From: Gammaproteobacteria bacterium
Lineage (GTDB): Bacteria > Pseudomonadota > Gammaproteobacteria > Steroidobacterales > Steroidobacteraceae
Assembly: GCA_018970145.1 (NCBI GenBank)
Contig: JAGWWY010000003.1
Coordinates: 124,001 to 188,000, forward strand
Direction: 5' to 3'
Length of the DNA: 64,000 nucleotides
This document shows, piece by piece, positions 34,907 through 42,150 of this stretch. Every line of letters begins with the position of its first letter. Position 1 is the stretch's first letter. The position numbers and the translations under genes are program-made. A model generated the notes under the pieces. The model was not told where the DNA came from and did not search any database. It worked only from the letters and a program-made list of their open reading frames with translations.

Positions 34907-35195
34907 ACTTGTGCGCCCTGTAATGTGCCCACACAATCAATAGTGAAAGTCGTGAAAGAAATCGTCACTCTCACTCACAGAAATCATTTTTGTGATCGCG
35001 GTTTCCAAGTGCCAGATCGACATCACAAAAAGTCAACGAAAAATATCGTGCTCTGTGATAGCCTCACTTCAACAGTTGGGAAAAGCGATTCAGTCGATAG
35101 TGGAGTCTTACCACAGTGACTTCTCAGAGACGCACAGGTGCGTTTTGTAGGGAAACTACAGGGGTTTTTGAATCATATCAAAGATTGCGGCTGCC
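34907..35195. other. AT-rich non-coding stretch inside the repeat-bounded segment
   Basis: No convincing gene. It is more AT-rich than the surroundings and contains loose inverted repeats built on TCACA/TGTGA around 34975-35060. A 64-residue open frame at 34925-35119 shows no family features and is probably chance. This may be the remnant of a larger insert that lost its integrase. Confidence 0.4.
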
Positions 35196-35241
35196 CTTCC
35201 CAAGCTACTAACGTGGGTTCGATTCCCATCGCCCGCTCCAT
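35196..35241 (+). repeat. 46-bp direct repeat, copy 2 (truncated tRNA-Gly 3' end)
   Basis: Exact copy of 34322-34367 lying 874 bp downstream. It lacks the tRNA 5' half and cannot make a functional tRNA. It marks the far end of an inserted segment, or the junction between two tandem insertions. Confidence 0.8.
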
Positions 35242-35452
35242 CTTCCTCCTCCGTAAGATTCAGACGTCTCCAGATGCTCTCAGATGAAGAGAGCAGAGGG
35301 GGGATTACACCCCCGTCTGCGGCCCTTTTGGCCGTCCGTCAGAATGCGGCACCGGTCGTCACCCGCATGGGCGGAAACCCGGCACGGGGTTCCGTCGCGC
35401 CAGCGATAGAGCGCGGCCCCGAAATGGGGAGACGCTCAAGAATCACGGCAAT
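35242..35452. other. Non-coding stretch between the att-like repeat and abiEii
   Basis: No gene seen. A 7-bp hairpin (35275-35281 with 35289-35295, 7-nt loop) lies in it, without a T-run, so it is a weak terminator candidate for the abiE operon at best. Confidence 0.35.
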
Positions 35453-36277
35453 TCAGGTCTCGGGATTAAGTCCCTTCCACGGCTCGCCGGGAAGCAGCGG
35501 GCAGAAGGTATCCATGACAAGCTGTCCTGCTGCCTTCGGATTCCAGTCCTGCCCCGATGCAAGAAGCGGTGGCAGGTCCAAAGTGAAACGGTCGTCCGCC
35601 AGCTTGGCGATAAGATTCTCTTCAAAAAGCGCGCGGGGCATCTGATGCCCGCCCTCCTGCATATAGCGGGAAAAGGCTTCAATGATACGGGACGGGTAAA
35701 CGCCGCCTTGGGAAAGTGCAACCGCTATATCAAAAAGATCGCGTCCCTTGCGACGTTGGTAGAGCGCCCGGAGTTTCGTGCCCAAGAGTTCGTCAAGCGT
35801 GTAGGTGGTAATACCGGCTGCGCCATTGAACCATCGCGATGTCACGGTGAACGGCTCCTGCTGGAAGCCGAAGACGGCGAAATGCTCACGGGTATTGACC
35901 TCGACCTTTAGCCGTAAGGTTACGGGCGTCGGGTCTTCGGACTCAAAGTGATAGCTGAAAGTCACACGGCCCTCGGTCTGCCTCCATCGGGGCGTGCCAA
36001 GCCACGGATCGAGGACGCCGCGCAAAGCGTCCATCATGTCGCCTGCGGGTTCTGCCTTGATCTGCACAAGGTCAATGTCTTCGGAATAGCGGGCGGCGGG
36101 CTTGAGATAGAGTTTGTAAAGTGCTGTGCCGCCCCGGAAGGCCAGCGCGTCACGCAACAGCGGATGCGAGAAAATATCGACAAGTGCCCGGCTGATGACC
36201 AAATCCTGCTCGACCTGAAAATCCTGCACCCAGGGTGCAGTCGCCCGCCACTCGGTAATGTAGTCGCGGGGGATCAT
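35453..36277 (-). CDS. abiEii: AbiEii/AbiGii-type nucleotidyltransferase toxin
   Basis: Toxin half of a type IV-like toxin-antitoxin/abortive phage infection system. Members of this DUF1814 nucleotidyltransferase family transfer nucleotides to RNA targets such as tRNA acceptor ends and arrest growth. The 274 residues contain FRGGTALYKLYLKPAARYSEDIDLV near residues 47-72, with the GG.TAL.KLY and D.D active-site pattern, and a later DELLGTKLRALYQRRKGRDLFDIAVAL block near 165-190 (motifs III/IV). The ATG overlaps the antitoxin stop by 4 bp. Codon choice and style differ from neighbours, consistent with transfer. All catalytic positions I can see are intact. Confidence 0.9.
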   Translation of the reverse strand: MIPRDYITEWRATAPWVQDFQVEQDLVISRALVDIFSHPLLRDALAFRGGTALYKLYLKPAARYSEDIDLVQIKAEPAGDMMDALRGVLDPWLGTPRWRQTEGRVTFSYHFESEDPTPVTLRLKVEVNTREHFAVFGFQQEPFTVTSRWFNGAAGITTYTLDELLGTKLRALYQRRKGRDLFDIAVALSQGGVYPSRIIEAFSRYMQEGGHQMPRALFEENLIAKLADDRFTLDLPPLLASGQDWNPKAAGQLVMDTFCPLLPGEPWKGLNPET

Positions 36278-37074
36278 GTGTCGGCCTCAATGTCTGCGTT
36301 AATCAGAAGCTTCCAGTCGCGGTTTCGCAGTGCGCCATCGTGCGCAGCGGAAGGTTGCAGGGCGACGACATCGCGTGCGCGTGCGCGCACGAAATCTTTG
36401 AGAGATTGCGCCAGCGGCGCTTCCTCGATCAGCTCAAGCAGATAGCCGAGCCGTTGCACCCACGGCAGGGGGACGGTCGGCGCAAGCGTGACCAGTTCCT
36501 TTGGTTCAAGTCTTTCGGCAAGGTCGATCAGTACCGTGGCGACGGCATCCAGCCCGCCCACCTGCGTCTCGTAGCCCACAAGATCAAAGGCCGTCGCGGC
36601 TGGCGTGGAAACGGCAAGGAAGCCGCGCGGGGTATTGATGTTCTGCGTCGGTACTTTTGAAAGGCGCTTGCGCACATAAAAGGCTATGCGCACAAGGCCA
36701 CATTCAATGGGTCTGCGCGCCTTCTCCACCATCACCTGAAACCCCTGTGGGCGGTGGTGTGCTGCGCCGTGATACTGCGCGGCAGTGAGCAGCCCCGCAT
36801 AATAGGGCGCTCTGGCATGGGCCATCAGCGCCGGGATGAACTGGTCGGCGGGCAGACACCCGAGCGAACGATATTCAGGGGGCACGATGACATAGACGCC
36901 CCTGCCAGGACTTGCGATATCCCCCTTGCGGCGAAGGCGATTGAGGGCCAACTTGACAGCATCGGCGGATGAGCCAAGTGCCGATACAGCATCGGCAGAC
37001 GAAAAGAAGTATCGTCCGGCCTGCATGAGACCAGCGATATAGTCGCGAATCTGGATGCGAGAATCCGGTTTCAT
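36274..37074 (-). CDS. abiEi: AbiEi family antitoxin/transcriptional repressor
   Basis: Antitoxin partner of the AbiEii-like toxin. 266 residues: an N-terminal winged helix (RYFFSSADAVSALGSSADAVKLALNRLRRKGDIASPGRGVYVIVPPEYRSLG is spread over about residues 17-68) and a C-terminal AbiEi domain with LMAHARAPYYAGLLTAAQYHGAAHHRPQ and STPAATAFDLVGY. Known AbiEi proteins repress their own promoter by binding inverted repeats, and here a perfect 23-bp palindrome begins 6 bp upstream of the start codon. Both genes form one operon read away from the methyltransferase stub. Confidence 0.9.
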   Translation of the reverse strand: MKPDSRIQIRDYIAGLMQAGRYFFSSADAVSALGSSADAVKLALNRLRRKGDIASPGRGVYVIVPPEYRSLGCLPADQFIPALMAHARAPYYAGLLTAAQYHGAAHHRPQGFQVMVEKARRPIECGLVRIAFYVRKRLSKVPTQNINTPRGFLAVSTPAATAFDLVGYETQVGGLDAVATVLIDLAERLEPKELVTLAPTVPLPWVQRLGYLLELIEEAPLAQSLKDFVRARARDVVALQPSAAHDGALRNRDWKLLINADIEADT

Positions 37075-37080
37075 TATCTT

Positions 37081-37103
37081 AAAGTATCTCTAAATGATAC
37101 TTT
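37081..37103. promoter_or_regulatory. 23-bp operator palindrome of the abiE operon
   Basis: AAAGTATC, seven bases, GATACTTT: perfect 8-bp arms. It lies 7-29 bp upstream of the abiEi start codon. By analogy with characterised AbiEi repressors this is the autoregulatory site; that is inference. On the minus strand TACTTT sits 6 nt before the ATG and could be a -10. Confidence 0.65.
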
Positions 37104-37169
37104 GTGCAATCGAATCCGTAAAACCGGTAGGATATTCGCCGCAATTTATGCGGCAAATATGGCGACTAA

Positions 37170-37373
37170 TCACTGCATCGTCGGCATGAGGCCGGATGGC
37201 CGTTGCAAGATCGGCACAAGGAAGTTGCCGCTACCGCAAGCAGGTTCCAAAAAGCGAGCATCAATACGCTCAGTCTCGCTTTTAACAAGGTCGAGCATTT
37301 TTTCGACCAGCCAAGAAGGTGCACAGACTTCCCCATGATCGTCGACGCGCTTTGTTGATTTAGTAAGGCTCAT
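37170..37373 (-). pseudogene. Truncated adenine-specific DNA methyltransferase (restriction-modification remnant)
   Basis: 67 residues only. It begins with an ATG and contains DARFLEPACGSGNFLVPIL, a motif I SAM-binding segment (PACGSGNF) typical of Type I/IIG or Eco57I-like N6-adenine methyltransferases. The frame then stops after about 20 residues, long before the catalytic NPPY motif, so it is a 5' fragment. It lies between abiEi and the right end of the island and probably records deletion of a restriction-modification gene. Confidence 0.75.
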
Positions 37374-37374
37374 C

Positions 37375-37402
37375 TCATAGGTGGTGTGTCATAGGTGGTG
37401 TG
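37375..37402 (+). repeat. 14-bp tandem duplication at the island's right boundary
   Basis: TCATAGGTGGTGTG occurs twice in a row (37375-37388 and 37389-37402). The second copy encodes the end of the MAPEG protein, including its stop; the first lies just before the methyltransferase start. This may be a footprint of an insertion or deletion event at the island edge. Confidence 0.7.
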
Positions 37403-37832
37403 AAAAGTGGAACATCCCCACGACTGCGTGGGTTACGAGTCCGATCAGAAAAACGCTGGACAACAAGAATAGGAAAAAGCGCAGACGCACGTCGTTGAAA
37501 GTTGTTTGAACGAGCGTGTGAAGCACTCTGAGACTGACGTAACTCCAAGCGAAGCCGATGTTGATTGGATGATCGCCTTGGCCGAGAAACTGCAAGCTCA
37601 AGCAGACGGCATAGAACAGGGTCGGTTGCTCGAGCAGATGAATGTAGTTGTCTGACACCTGCTTGGCTCGATCAGGCATCAACGCATTAAGCTCTCGAGC
37701 AAACTTCCCGGCGTTAGGGGACAGTTTCAGGCGGAATAGATTTCGAACACGCTCGTAGGCGAGCCACGTCATCACCACCAAGGTCCAGCAAACCAACGCG
37801 ATAACCGGGGCAATCAGTCCGTGGTGGTACAT
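37389..37832 (-). CDS. MAPEG family membrane protein
   Basis: Four-helix membrane protein of the MAPEG superfamily (membrane-associated proteins in eicosanoid and glutathione metabolism), 147 residues. The LEQPTLFYAVCLSL segment near residue 68-80 and AWSYVSLRVLHTLVQTTFNDVRLRFFLF near 94-120 match the family's E..ERFF and N....R.RRF patterns. The exact enzymatic role of bacterial members is mostly unknown. AAGGA lies 8 nt before the ATG. Its 3' end runs into the tandem repeat at the island boundary, so it is the first gene outside the island. Confidence 0.88.
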   Translation of the reverse strand: MYHHGLIAPVIALVCWTLVVMTWLAYERVRNLFRLKLSPNAGKFARELNALMPDRAKQVSDNYIHLLEQPTLFYAVCLSLQFLGQGDHPINIGFAWSYVSLRVLHTLVQTTFNDVRLRFFLFLLSSVFLIGLVTHAVVGMFHFSHHL

Positions 37833-37890
37833 GAGTCGATTCCTTGTTCAATGGACGGCCGAGCAAGTATAGACCGTAGGGCTTGTGGGC

Positions 37891-37902
37891 TATGATCCCC
37901 CT
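37891..37902 (+). promoter_or_regulatory. -10 box for the DUF3297 gene (leaderless pattern)
   Basis: TATGAT at 37891-37896, 5 of 6 to consensus, then CCCCCT, then ATG at 37903. No ribosome site is present. Confidence 0.5.
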
Positions 37903-38151
37903 ATGACATCAACTCATACACCGACTTTCCCCGACCGCCTCAGCGTGGACCCGACGAGCCGTCATTACGACGAGGCGATTCTCTCGCGTAGCGTCGGGAT
38001 TCGCCTCAATGGTGTCGAATACACCAATGTCGAGGAATACTGCATCTCTGAGGGCTGGATTCGCACAGCCATCGGCAAGACGTTGGATCGTCGTGGCAGG
38101 CCGTTGACGATCACTCGCAAGGGTGTTGTCGAAGCGTTCTACAAAGACTGA
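37903..38151 (+). CDS. DUF3297 family protein
   Basis: Small conserved protein of 82 residues, function unknown. FPDRLSVDPTSRHYDEAIL at the N-terminus, RSVGIRLNGVEYTNVEEYCISEGWIR in the middle, and GRPLTITRKGVVEAFY at the end are the recognisable DUF3297 pattern; the family's usual length is 80-85 residues. No catalytic motif is evident. ATG 37903 is chosen over one six codons upstream because it matches the family start and has TATGAT 6 nt before it. Confidence 0.88.
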   Translation: MTSTHTPTFPDRLSVDPTSRHYDEAILSRSVGIRLNGVEYTNVEEYCISEGWIRTAIGKTLDRRGRPLTITRKGVVEAFYKD

Positions 38152-38168
38152 TCGCTGAGGGTCAAGGC

Positions 38169-38414
38169 TTGCACCGCGGACCACCGTATTGGTTTCCTAC
38201 CAAGACCTATGGTTGGGGATGGGGCTTACCGATCACATGGCAGGGATGGGTCGTTTTCTTAGCTTATCTTTTGAGCTTGCCGCTGGGATATTTCTGGCTC
38301 CCGCCCCATCAAGAGCTGCTCGGCTTTATGGTGTACACCCACGTCGCCACGGCCGTTCTTGTATTGATTTGTTGGTTCAAGGGTGAGCCGCCACGATGGC
38401 GATGGGGAAAGTGA
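38169..38414 (+). CDS. Small conserved two-helix membrane protein
   Basis: 81 residues, function unknown. PYWFPTKTYGWGWGLPITWQGW is followed by two hydrophobic segments (about residues 25-42 and 52-68) and a KGEPPRWRWGK tail. I have the impression of a widespread family of small bacterial membrane proteins with this N-terminal pattern. A TTG start is preceded by GAGGGTCAAGG, a good ribosome site. It follows the DUF3297 gene by 17 bp and may be co-transcribed. Confidence 0.75.
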   Translation: MHRGPPYWFPTKTYGWGWGLPITWQGWVVFLAYLLSLPLGYFWLPPHQELLGFMVYTHVATAVLVLICWFKGEPPRWRWGK

Positions 38415-38435
38415 TGCAAGGGCGCCTTCCGGCGG

Positions 38436-38717
38436 TCATTTCTTTGAAACGGTCAGACGCTTGATCTGTTCGTCGAGTGTTTCCAATATGCGCTGACGGG
38501 TCGCATCGGGCAGATTTGCGTCCGTTGCCAACTTTGAACGCGCAAGGACGAGTGCTTGTAACAACTCTGCATCAGATTTTTCGCCGATCGTGACAATTCT
38601 GGTCGTCGGGGCTGGATCTTTCTTTTTCTCGTCATCGCGGTCGGTGTCGATCGCGATGACGCAGCCCGAGAGGGTTAAAAGTGTCGTGAGTAACAGCAAT
38701 CGCTGCAAGTGAGTCAT
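38436..38717 (-). CDS. Small lipoprotein of unknown function
   Basis: 93 residues. A signal sequence with an LSGC lipobox puts the lipidated Cys at residue 19. The mature part is Asp/Lys-rich and then helical, with an EKSDAELLQALVLARSKL segment. No family recognised. Its ATG overlaps the stop of the XRE-VOC gene by 4 bp, so it is the last gene of a three-gene operon with a membrane protein and a regulator. Confidence 0.75.
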   Translation of the reverse strand: MTHLQRLLLLTTLLTLSGCVIAIDTDRDDEKKKDPAPTTRIVTIGEKSDAELLQALVLARSKLATDANLPDATRQRILETLDEQIKRLTVSKK

Positions 38718-39337
38718 GGTTCAATCTCCGAGGGGACAGGAACGACAGGTATTTCAGCGGGTTTCTCGGCGACATGCCAGAGAACGCCACTCGGATCGGA
38801 CAGATACAGAATCTTCAGGCCCCAAGGTTGCATAACTGGCGCGCGAAGCATGATGCCGGGGTATCGTTGCGGTAGATCGAGGCTCATAAGCCTTGACCAC
38901 CATTCCGCTGTATCGGCGACGAGTAGCTGCATCATGAAGCTCGCCGCAAACTCCTGGACGTAATAGTTCTGCAGCAAGAAGCGATAAGCCCCACATTCGA
39001 GTTCCGCCACTTCCGTGTTGACGAAATTTTCACGAAACCCGATCTCCCGGTAGAACGCGCGTGACAGCTCGAAGTTCCGTGCCGGCACGAAGGTCTTCAG
39101 ATCGAGGACGGCAGAGGTCCGTCTCGTCGGATCTCGAAAAATCGTCTCGATCGGCGCGTCGAATGTCTGGGCTAGCTTGAAGGCGAGCTCTAAGGTCGGA
39201 AGGTATTTTTCCAATTCGATCGCGTTAATCGTTTGTCGAGTGGCGCCGACCCGCTCAGCGAGCTGTTGCTGCGATAGACCAACACGCGTTCGAAATTCGC
39301 GGATTCGGTTATTGCGAACGGTCTTGTCAGACATCAC
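38714..39337 (-). CDS. XRE-type HTH regulator fused to a VOC domain
   Basis: 207 residues with two distinct parts. Residues 1-70 are a complete Cro/CI-type helix-turn-helix (NRIREFRTRVGLSQQQLAERV, then RQTINAIELEKYLPTLELAFKLA and IETIFRDP), typical of short XRE repressors. Residues 75-200 are a vicinal-oxygen-chelate domain (LDLKTFVPARNFELSRAFYREIGF, RFLLQNYYVQEF, LYLSDPSGVLWHVAE). No start codon exists at the domain junction, so this is a true fusion. The VOC domain may sense a small molecule. It overlaps both neighbours by 4 bp. The pairing with a DUF2178-like protein is typical for the HTH part. Confidence 0.88.
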   Translation of the reverse strand: MMSDKTVRNNRIREFRTRVGLSQQQLAERVGATRQTINAIELEKYLPTLELAFKLAQTFDAPIETIFRDPTRRTSAVLDLKTFVPARNFELSRAFYREIGFRENFVNTEVAELECGAYRFLLQNYYVQEFAASFMMQLLVADTAEWWSRLMSLDLPQRYPGIMLRAPVMQPWGLKILYLSDPSGVLWHVAEKPAEIPVVPVPSEIEP

Positions 39338-39870
39338 GATCGTTTGTAGAGAATGAGCATGGCGATGTTCCGTGCGATCTCTTGCAGCAGCAAGATGGTC
39401 ACGAGCGCGAGCACGATACCGGTCGCACTTGTCAGATCCAGTATCGCGAAATTGCTTCGTTTGAATGCGTCATTGGCAAGCACATGGAGGATGACGCACT
39501 GCGCCGAGAACACACCGACCCAGTAGGCCGATTGGTTCGCGTGCCTCTCGATTGCAAGATCGCGCTCATCGCGAAAGTCGATCAGTTCACCCTTCGACTT
39601 GAAGTAGACCCAAACAACGAGTTGGGCGATGGCCGCCATAATCCCGACGCCGAGGTAGGTGCCGAATAGGCGAGCGACGGACTGCTCGATGACCGTCAGT
39701 CCGATGGATTGGCCGAGAAGATCGACGCCAGCGGTTAGGCGCATCCACACGAACAGCAGGGCGGTGCCCCAAATGGCCAGCTCGGTCCAGGCCTTCTTTT
39801 CAGCCACACTCAGTTCGGGGGTGTACTTTTTCGACACGGCGGAAAACCTTACGTAAAGTCGATTGGTCAT
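39334..39870 (-). CDS. DUF2178-like four-helix membrane protein
   Basis: 178 residues, about four hydrophobic segments; function unknown. A DERDLAIERHANQSAYWVGVFSAQ stretch between helices 2 and 3 (about residues 102-125) is the hallmark of DUF2178-like proteins, which commonly pair with short XRE regulators. It is the first gene of the operon and starts at an ATG with TATTAT 6 nt upstream, inside a region that also holds a Fur-like box and a palindrome. Confidence 0.78.
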   Translation of the reverse strand: MTNRLYVRFSAVSKKYTPELSVAEKKAWTELAIWGTALLFVWMRLTAGVDLLGQSIGLTVIEQSVARLFGTYLGVGIMAAIAQLVVWVYFKSKGELIDFRDERDLAIERHANQSAYWVGVFSAQCVILHVLANDAFKRSNFAILDLTSATGIVLALVTILLLQEIARNIAMLILYKRS

Positions 39871-39882
39871 AGTTTAATAATA
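39871..39882 (-). promoter_or_regulatory. -10 box for the DUF2178/XRE-VOC operon (leaderless pattern)
   Basis: Minus-strand TATTAT (39882-39877) followed by 6 nt and ATG at 39870. It lies within the Fur-like box described next. Confidence 0.5.
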
Positions 39883-39891
39883 ATCATCGTA
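39873..39891. promoter_or_regulatory. Fur-box-like sequence
   Basis: The 19 bases here match the classical Fur consensus GATAATGATAATCATTATC at 13 positions, including the central AATCAT. A weaker match (10 of 19) lies at 39951-39969, nearer the TonB-dependent receptor. Iron control of the divergent genes is inferred. Confidence 0.45.
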
Positions 39892-39912
39892 ATGTAAAGT
39901 TCATTTTACATT
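39891..39912. promoter_or_regulatory. Perfect 8-bp inverted repeat (candidate XRE operator)
   Basis: AATGTAAA, six bases, TTTACATT, between the divergent DUF2178 operon and TonB receptor. A half-site-like CGTAAAG lies at 39852-39858. The XRE-VOC protein is the natural candidate to bind it; this is inference. Confidence 0.55.
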
Positions 39913-40029
39913 TATCCGGACGACAACCACCTCATGGCTTAGTTAACGCGAATCATTGTCATTAGCATTTGTGATTGCTATCTTGTGTAGGCGGTGTCCT
40001 TCACCGTGCGCAGAAGCGGAGCAAAGCAG

Positions 40030-42150
40030 ATGGGTCGGAACGGGTTCACTCAAGGTCTCGTGGTCGTGGCAGTCGTGCTGGCGGGCTCGGCTTTGCCAGC
40101 GGTCGACGGCGGCTTGGCCGGCGGCGGGGTGGATGAAACCGAATCCTCCGAGATGCGCACCAGGCTACCGACGATTCTCGTGATTGGCTCCAAGCCGGAA
40201 GATCGGCAGCGCCAACCCGCAGCGAACACGCTGGTGACCGCGGAGGAGCTCAACCTGCAACAGCCGCGCTCGACCGAGGAGGCGCTGCGAGGCGTACCTG
40301 GCGTCTCCATCAAGCCCGAGGAAGAGACGGCTATCGTTGGCAACATCGGCATTCGCGGCCTGAGCTCGTCGGACTACAAGACTCTGATTTTGGAAGATGG
40401 CGTGCCCGTGGCTCCCGGACTTTTCGTCGGCAACGGGCGTTACTACAACCCGCGTGTGCAACGCATGGACGGTATCGAAGTTCTGCGGGGGGCCGGTTCC
40501 TTGCGGTATGGCCCGAGCACGATCGGTGGCGTGATCAATTACGTCACGAAAAATCCACAGCCGGGTCTCGAGATCGCCATGCACACCGGGTCGTTCAACA
40601 CTCGCGAGTGGGGGATTGAGGCCGGTGGCCGATCGGGCTCCGGCGACGCGACCTTCGGGGTGGTGATCAGTCGCGTAGAGAGCGACGGGTTCATGGACAA
40701 AGAATTCAGTATGCGCGATGTGATGCTGAAAGCTGGATTGGAGTTTGGCGAGAATCAGCGCGTGGGCATGAAATACTCCGACTATCAAAACGACGCCAAT
40801 ATTTCGTATCGTGGTATTTTTCTTAGAGAGTATGAGTCTGGCAACGATCGCAATCCCGCGCCGGATGATTGGTTTTTGACCGGACGTCGCTCAATCGATT
40901 TAAACCACGAGTGGACGATCAACGATAAGTTACGCTTGAATACGACCGCTTTCAGCAGCGAGATGTATCGTGATTATTGGCGCTTTTCGACAAACAACAC
41001 GGCGAGCGCAGCAGCGCGTCGTTGGGTGTATACCGATAACCTGACTGGAAACAACCGCGCTTTCGAGCGTCTCGGCATCGATAGCCGTCTTTTTCTACAG
41101 CACGAAATCTTTGGCTTTGAGAGTGAGGCGGAAATCGGGCTGCGTTTCATGTCTGAGGAGATGCGCGATGTAACCGTAGCCGCCGTGCGGGCTACGCCGC
41201 GCAGTGGCATCGTCAATCGTGAGGTCGTCGACGCGGCTGATAGCTGGTCGATGCATCTGCAAAATCGTTTCGTCCTCACTGAGCAATTAGCCGTGACCGC
41301 TGGATTACGCGCCGAGGTCTATGAGCAGACTCGTCACGACCTGCGTCGCTCGGAAGCACAAGGAAATCGGGCCAAAACGAACAACACGGAATTGCTGCCG
41401 GGAGTTGGCCTCACTTGGAGCTTTTCGGAAGAGATTCAGGGCTTTGCCAACGCCTACAAGGCGTTCTCTCCGGCCCTCAATGGCGATGCACTTAGTGGAT
41501 TGGATGACCAGGAGCTCAGTGCCGAACAATCGATCAATATGGAGGCGGGCGTCCGGGGCTCAGCGGGCGATCTCGACTATGAAGCAACGCTCTTTCGCAT
41601 GGACTTTGACAACCAGATCATTCCCGCCAACAGTAACAGTCAGTTTCAAGTCACCAACGGCGGTAAAACCCTGCACCAAGGCGTGGAGCTCGGCGTCGGT
41701 ACTCGTCTTTTCGGCGGTTTTTCGATCGATGCCAACCTGACTTATATTGCCGATGCGAGATTCGTCGGCGATCGTTTTTCACGCGCCGGGGCTTTAACGA
41801 CGCCAGATGACAATCGCGTCCCTTACACGCCAGAGTGGATCGCGAACTTAGGGCTGTCTTACGATCGCGGTCCTGTGCGCAGTGCGCTTCGAATCCATCA
41901 TACGAGTTCGCAGTTTACCGACGTTCTCAACACCCGTGCGATCAATGAAAATTTGAGCGGTTTTTTTACGGGCAAGATAGACAGCTACACGATTGCCGAC
42001 GTGAGTGTGCTGTACCGACTCAACGATCGTCTCGAGTTGAGTGCCGCTGTGAAGAATTTGGCGGACGAGCGCTATATTGCGAGCCTTCGGCAGGGCATCT
42101 ATGTTGGCCCAGAACGCAGTTATGACGTCGGCGTCAGCTATCGATTCTGA
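40030..42150 (+). CDS. TonB-dependent outer-membrane receptor (FecA-like)
   Basis: Outer-membrane active transporter of 706 residues. A signal peptide (about residues 1-28) is followed by a plug domain with a VTAEELNLQQPRSTEEALRGVPGV stretch, IGIRGLSSSDYKTLILEDGVPVAPG, and RMDGIEVLRGAGSLRYGPSTIGGVINYVTK. The remainder is beta-barrel, ending in YDVGVSYRF with the terminal Phe needed for outer-membrane assembly. A classical TonB box is not obvious; TILVIGS near residue 48 is the candidate. The plug style resembles FecA and ferric-siderophore receptors. ATG 40030 is preceded by GGAGC; a GTG at 39994 would only add residues before the signal. Iron substrate is inferred from family and the Fur-like boxes upstream. 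Confidence 0.93.
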   Translation: MGRNGFTQGLVVVAVVLAGSALPAVDGGLAGGGVDETESSEMRTRLPTILVIGSKPEDRQRQPAANTLVTAEELNLQQPRSTEEALRGVPGVSIKPEEETAIVGNIGIRGLSSSDYKTLILEDGVPVAPGLFVGNGRYYNPRVQRMDGIEVLRGAGSLRYGPSTIGGVINYVTKNPQPGLEIAMHTGSFNTREWGIEAGGRSGSGDATFGVVISRVESDGFMDKEFSMRDVMLKAGLEFGENQRVGMKYSDYQNDANISYRGIFLREYESGNDRNPAPDDWFLTGRRSIDLNHEWTINDKLRLNTTAFSSEMYRDYWRFSTNNTASAAARRWVYTDNLTGNNRAFERLGIDSRLFLQHEIFGFESEAEIGLRFMSEEMRDVTVAAVRATPRSGIVNREVVDAADSWSMHLQNRFVLTEQLAVTAGLRAEVYEQTRHDLRRSEAQGNRAKTNNTELLPGVGLTWSFSEEIQGFANAYKAFSPALNGDALSGLDDQELSAEQSINMEAGVRGSAGDLDYEATLFRMDFDNQIIPANSNSQFQVTNGGKTLHQGVELGVGTRLFGGFSIDANLTYIADARFVGDRFSRAGALTTPDDNRVPYTPEWIANLGLSYDRGPVRSALRIHHTSSQFTDVLNTRAINENLSGFFTGKIDSYTIADVSVLYRLNDRLELSAAVKNLADERYIASLRQGIYVGPERSYDVGVSYRF

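Noticed and set aside
34925-35119. 64-residue open frame downstream of the island GNAT gene
   Set aside because: No ribosome site, no recognisable motif and low-complexity composition; probably chance in an AT-rich stretch.
35196-35241. A second tRNA-Gly gene
   Set aside because: Only the 3' part is present; acceptor 5' strand and D arm are missing, so it is an att-like repeat rather than a gene.
35275-35295. Terminator for the abiE operon
   Set aside because: A 7-bp stem exists but no T-run follows on the minus strand.
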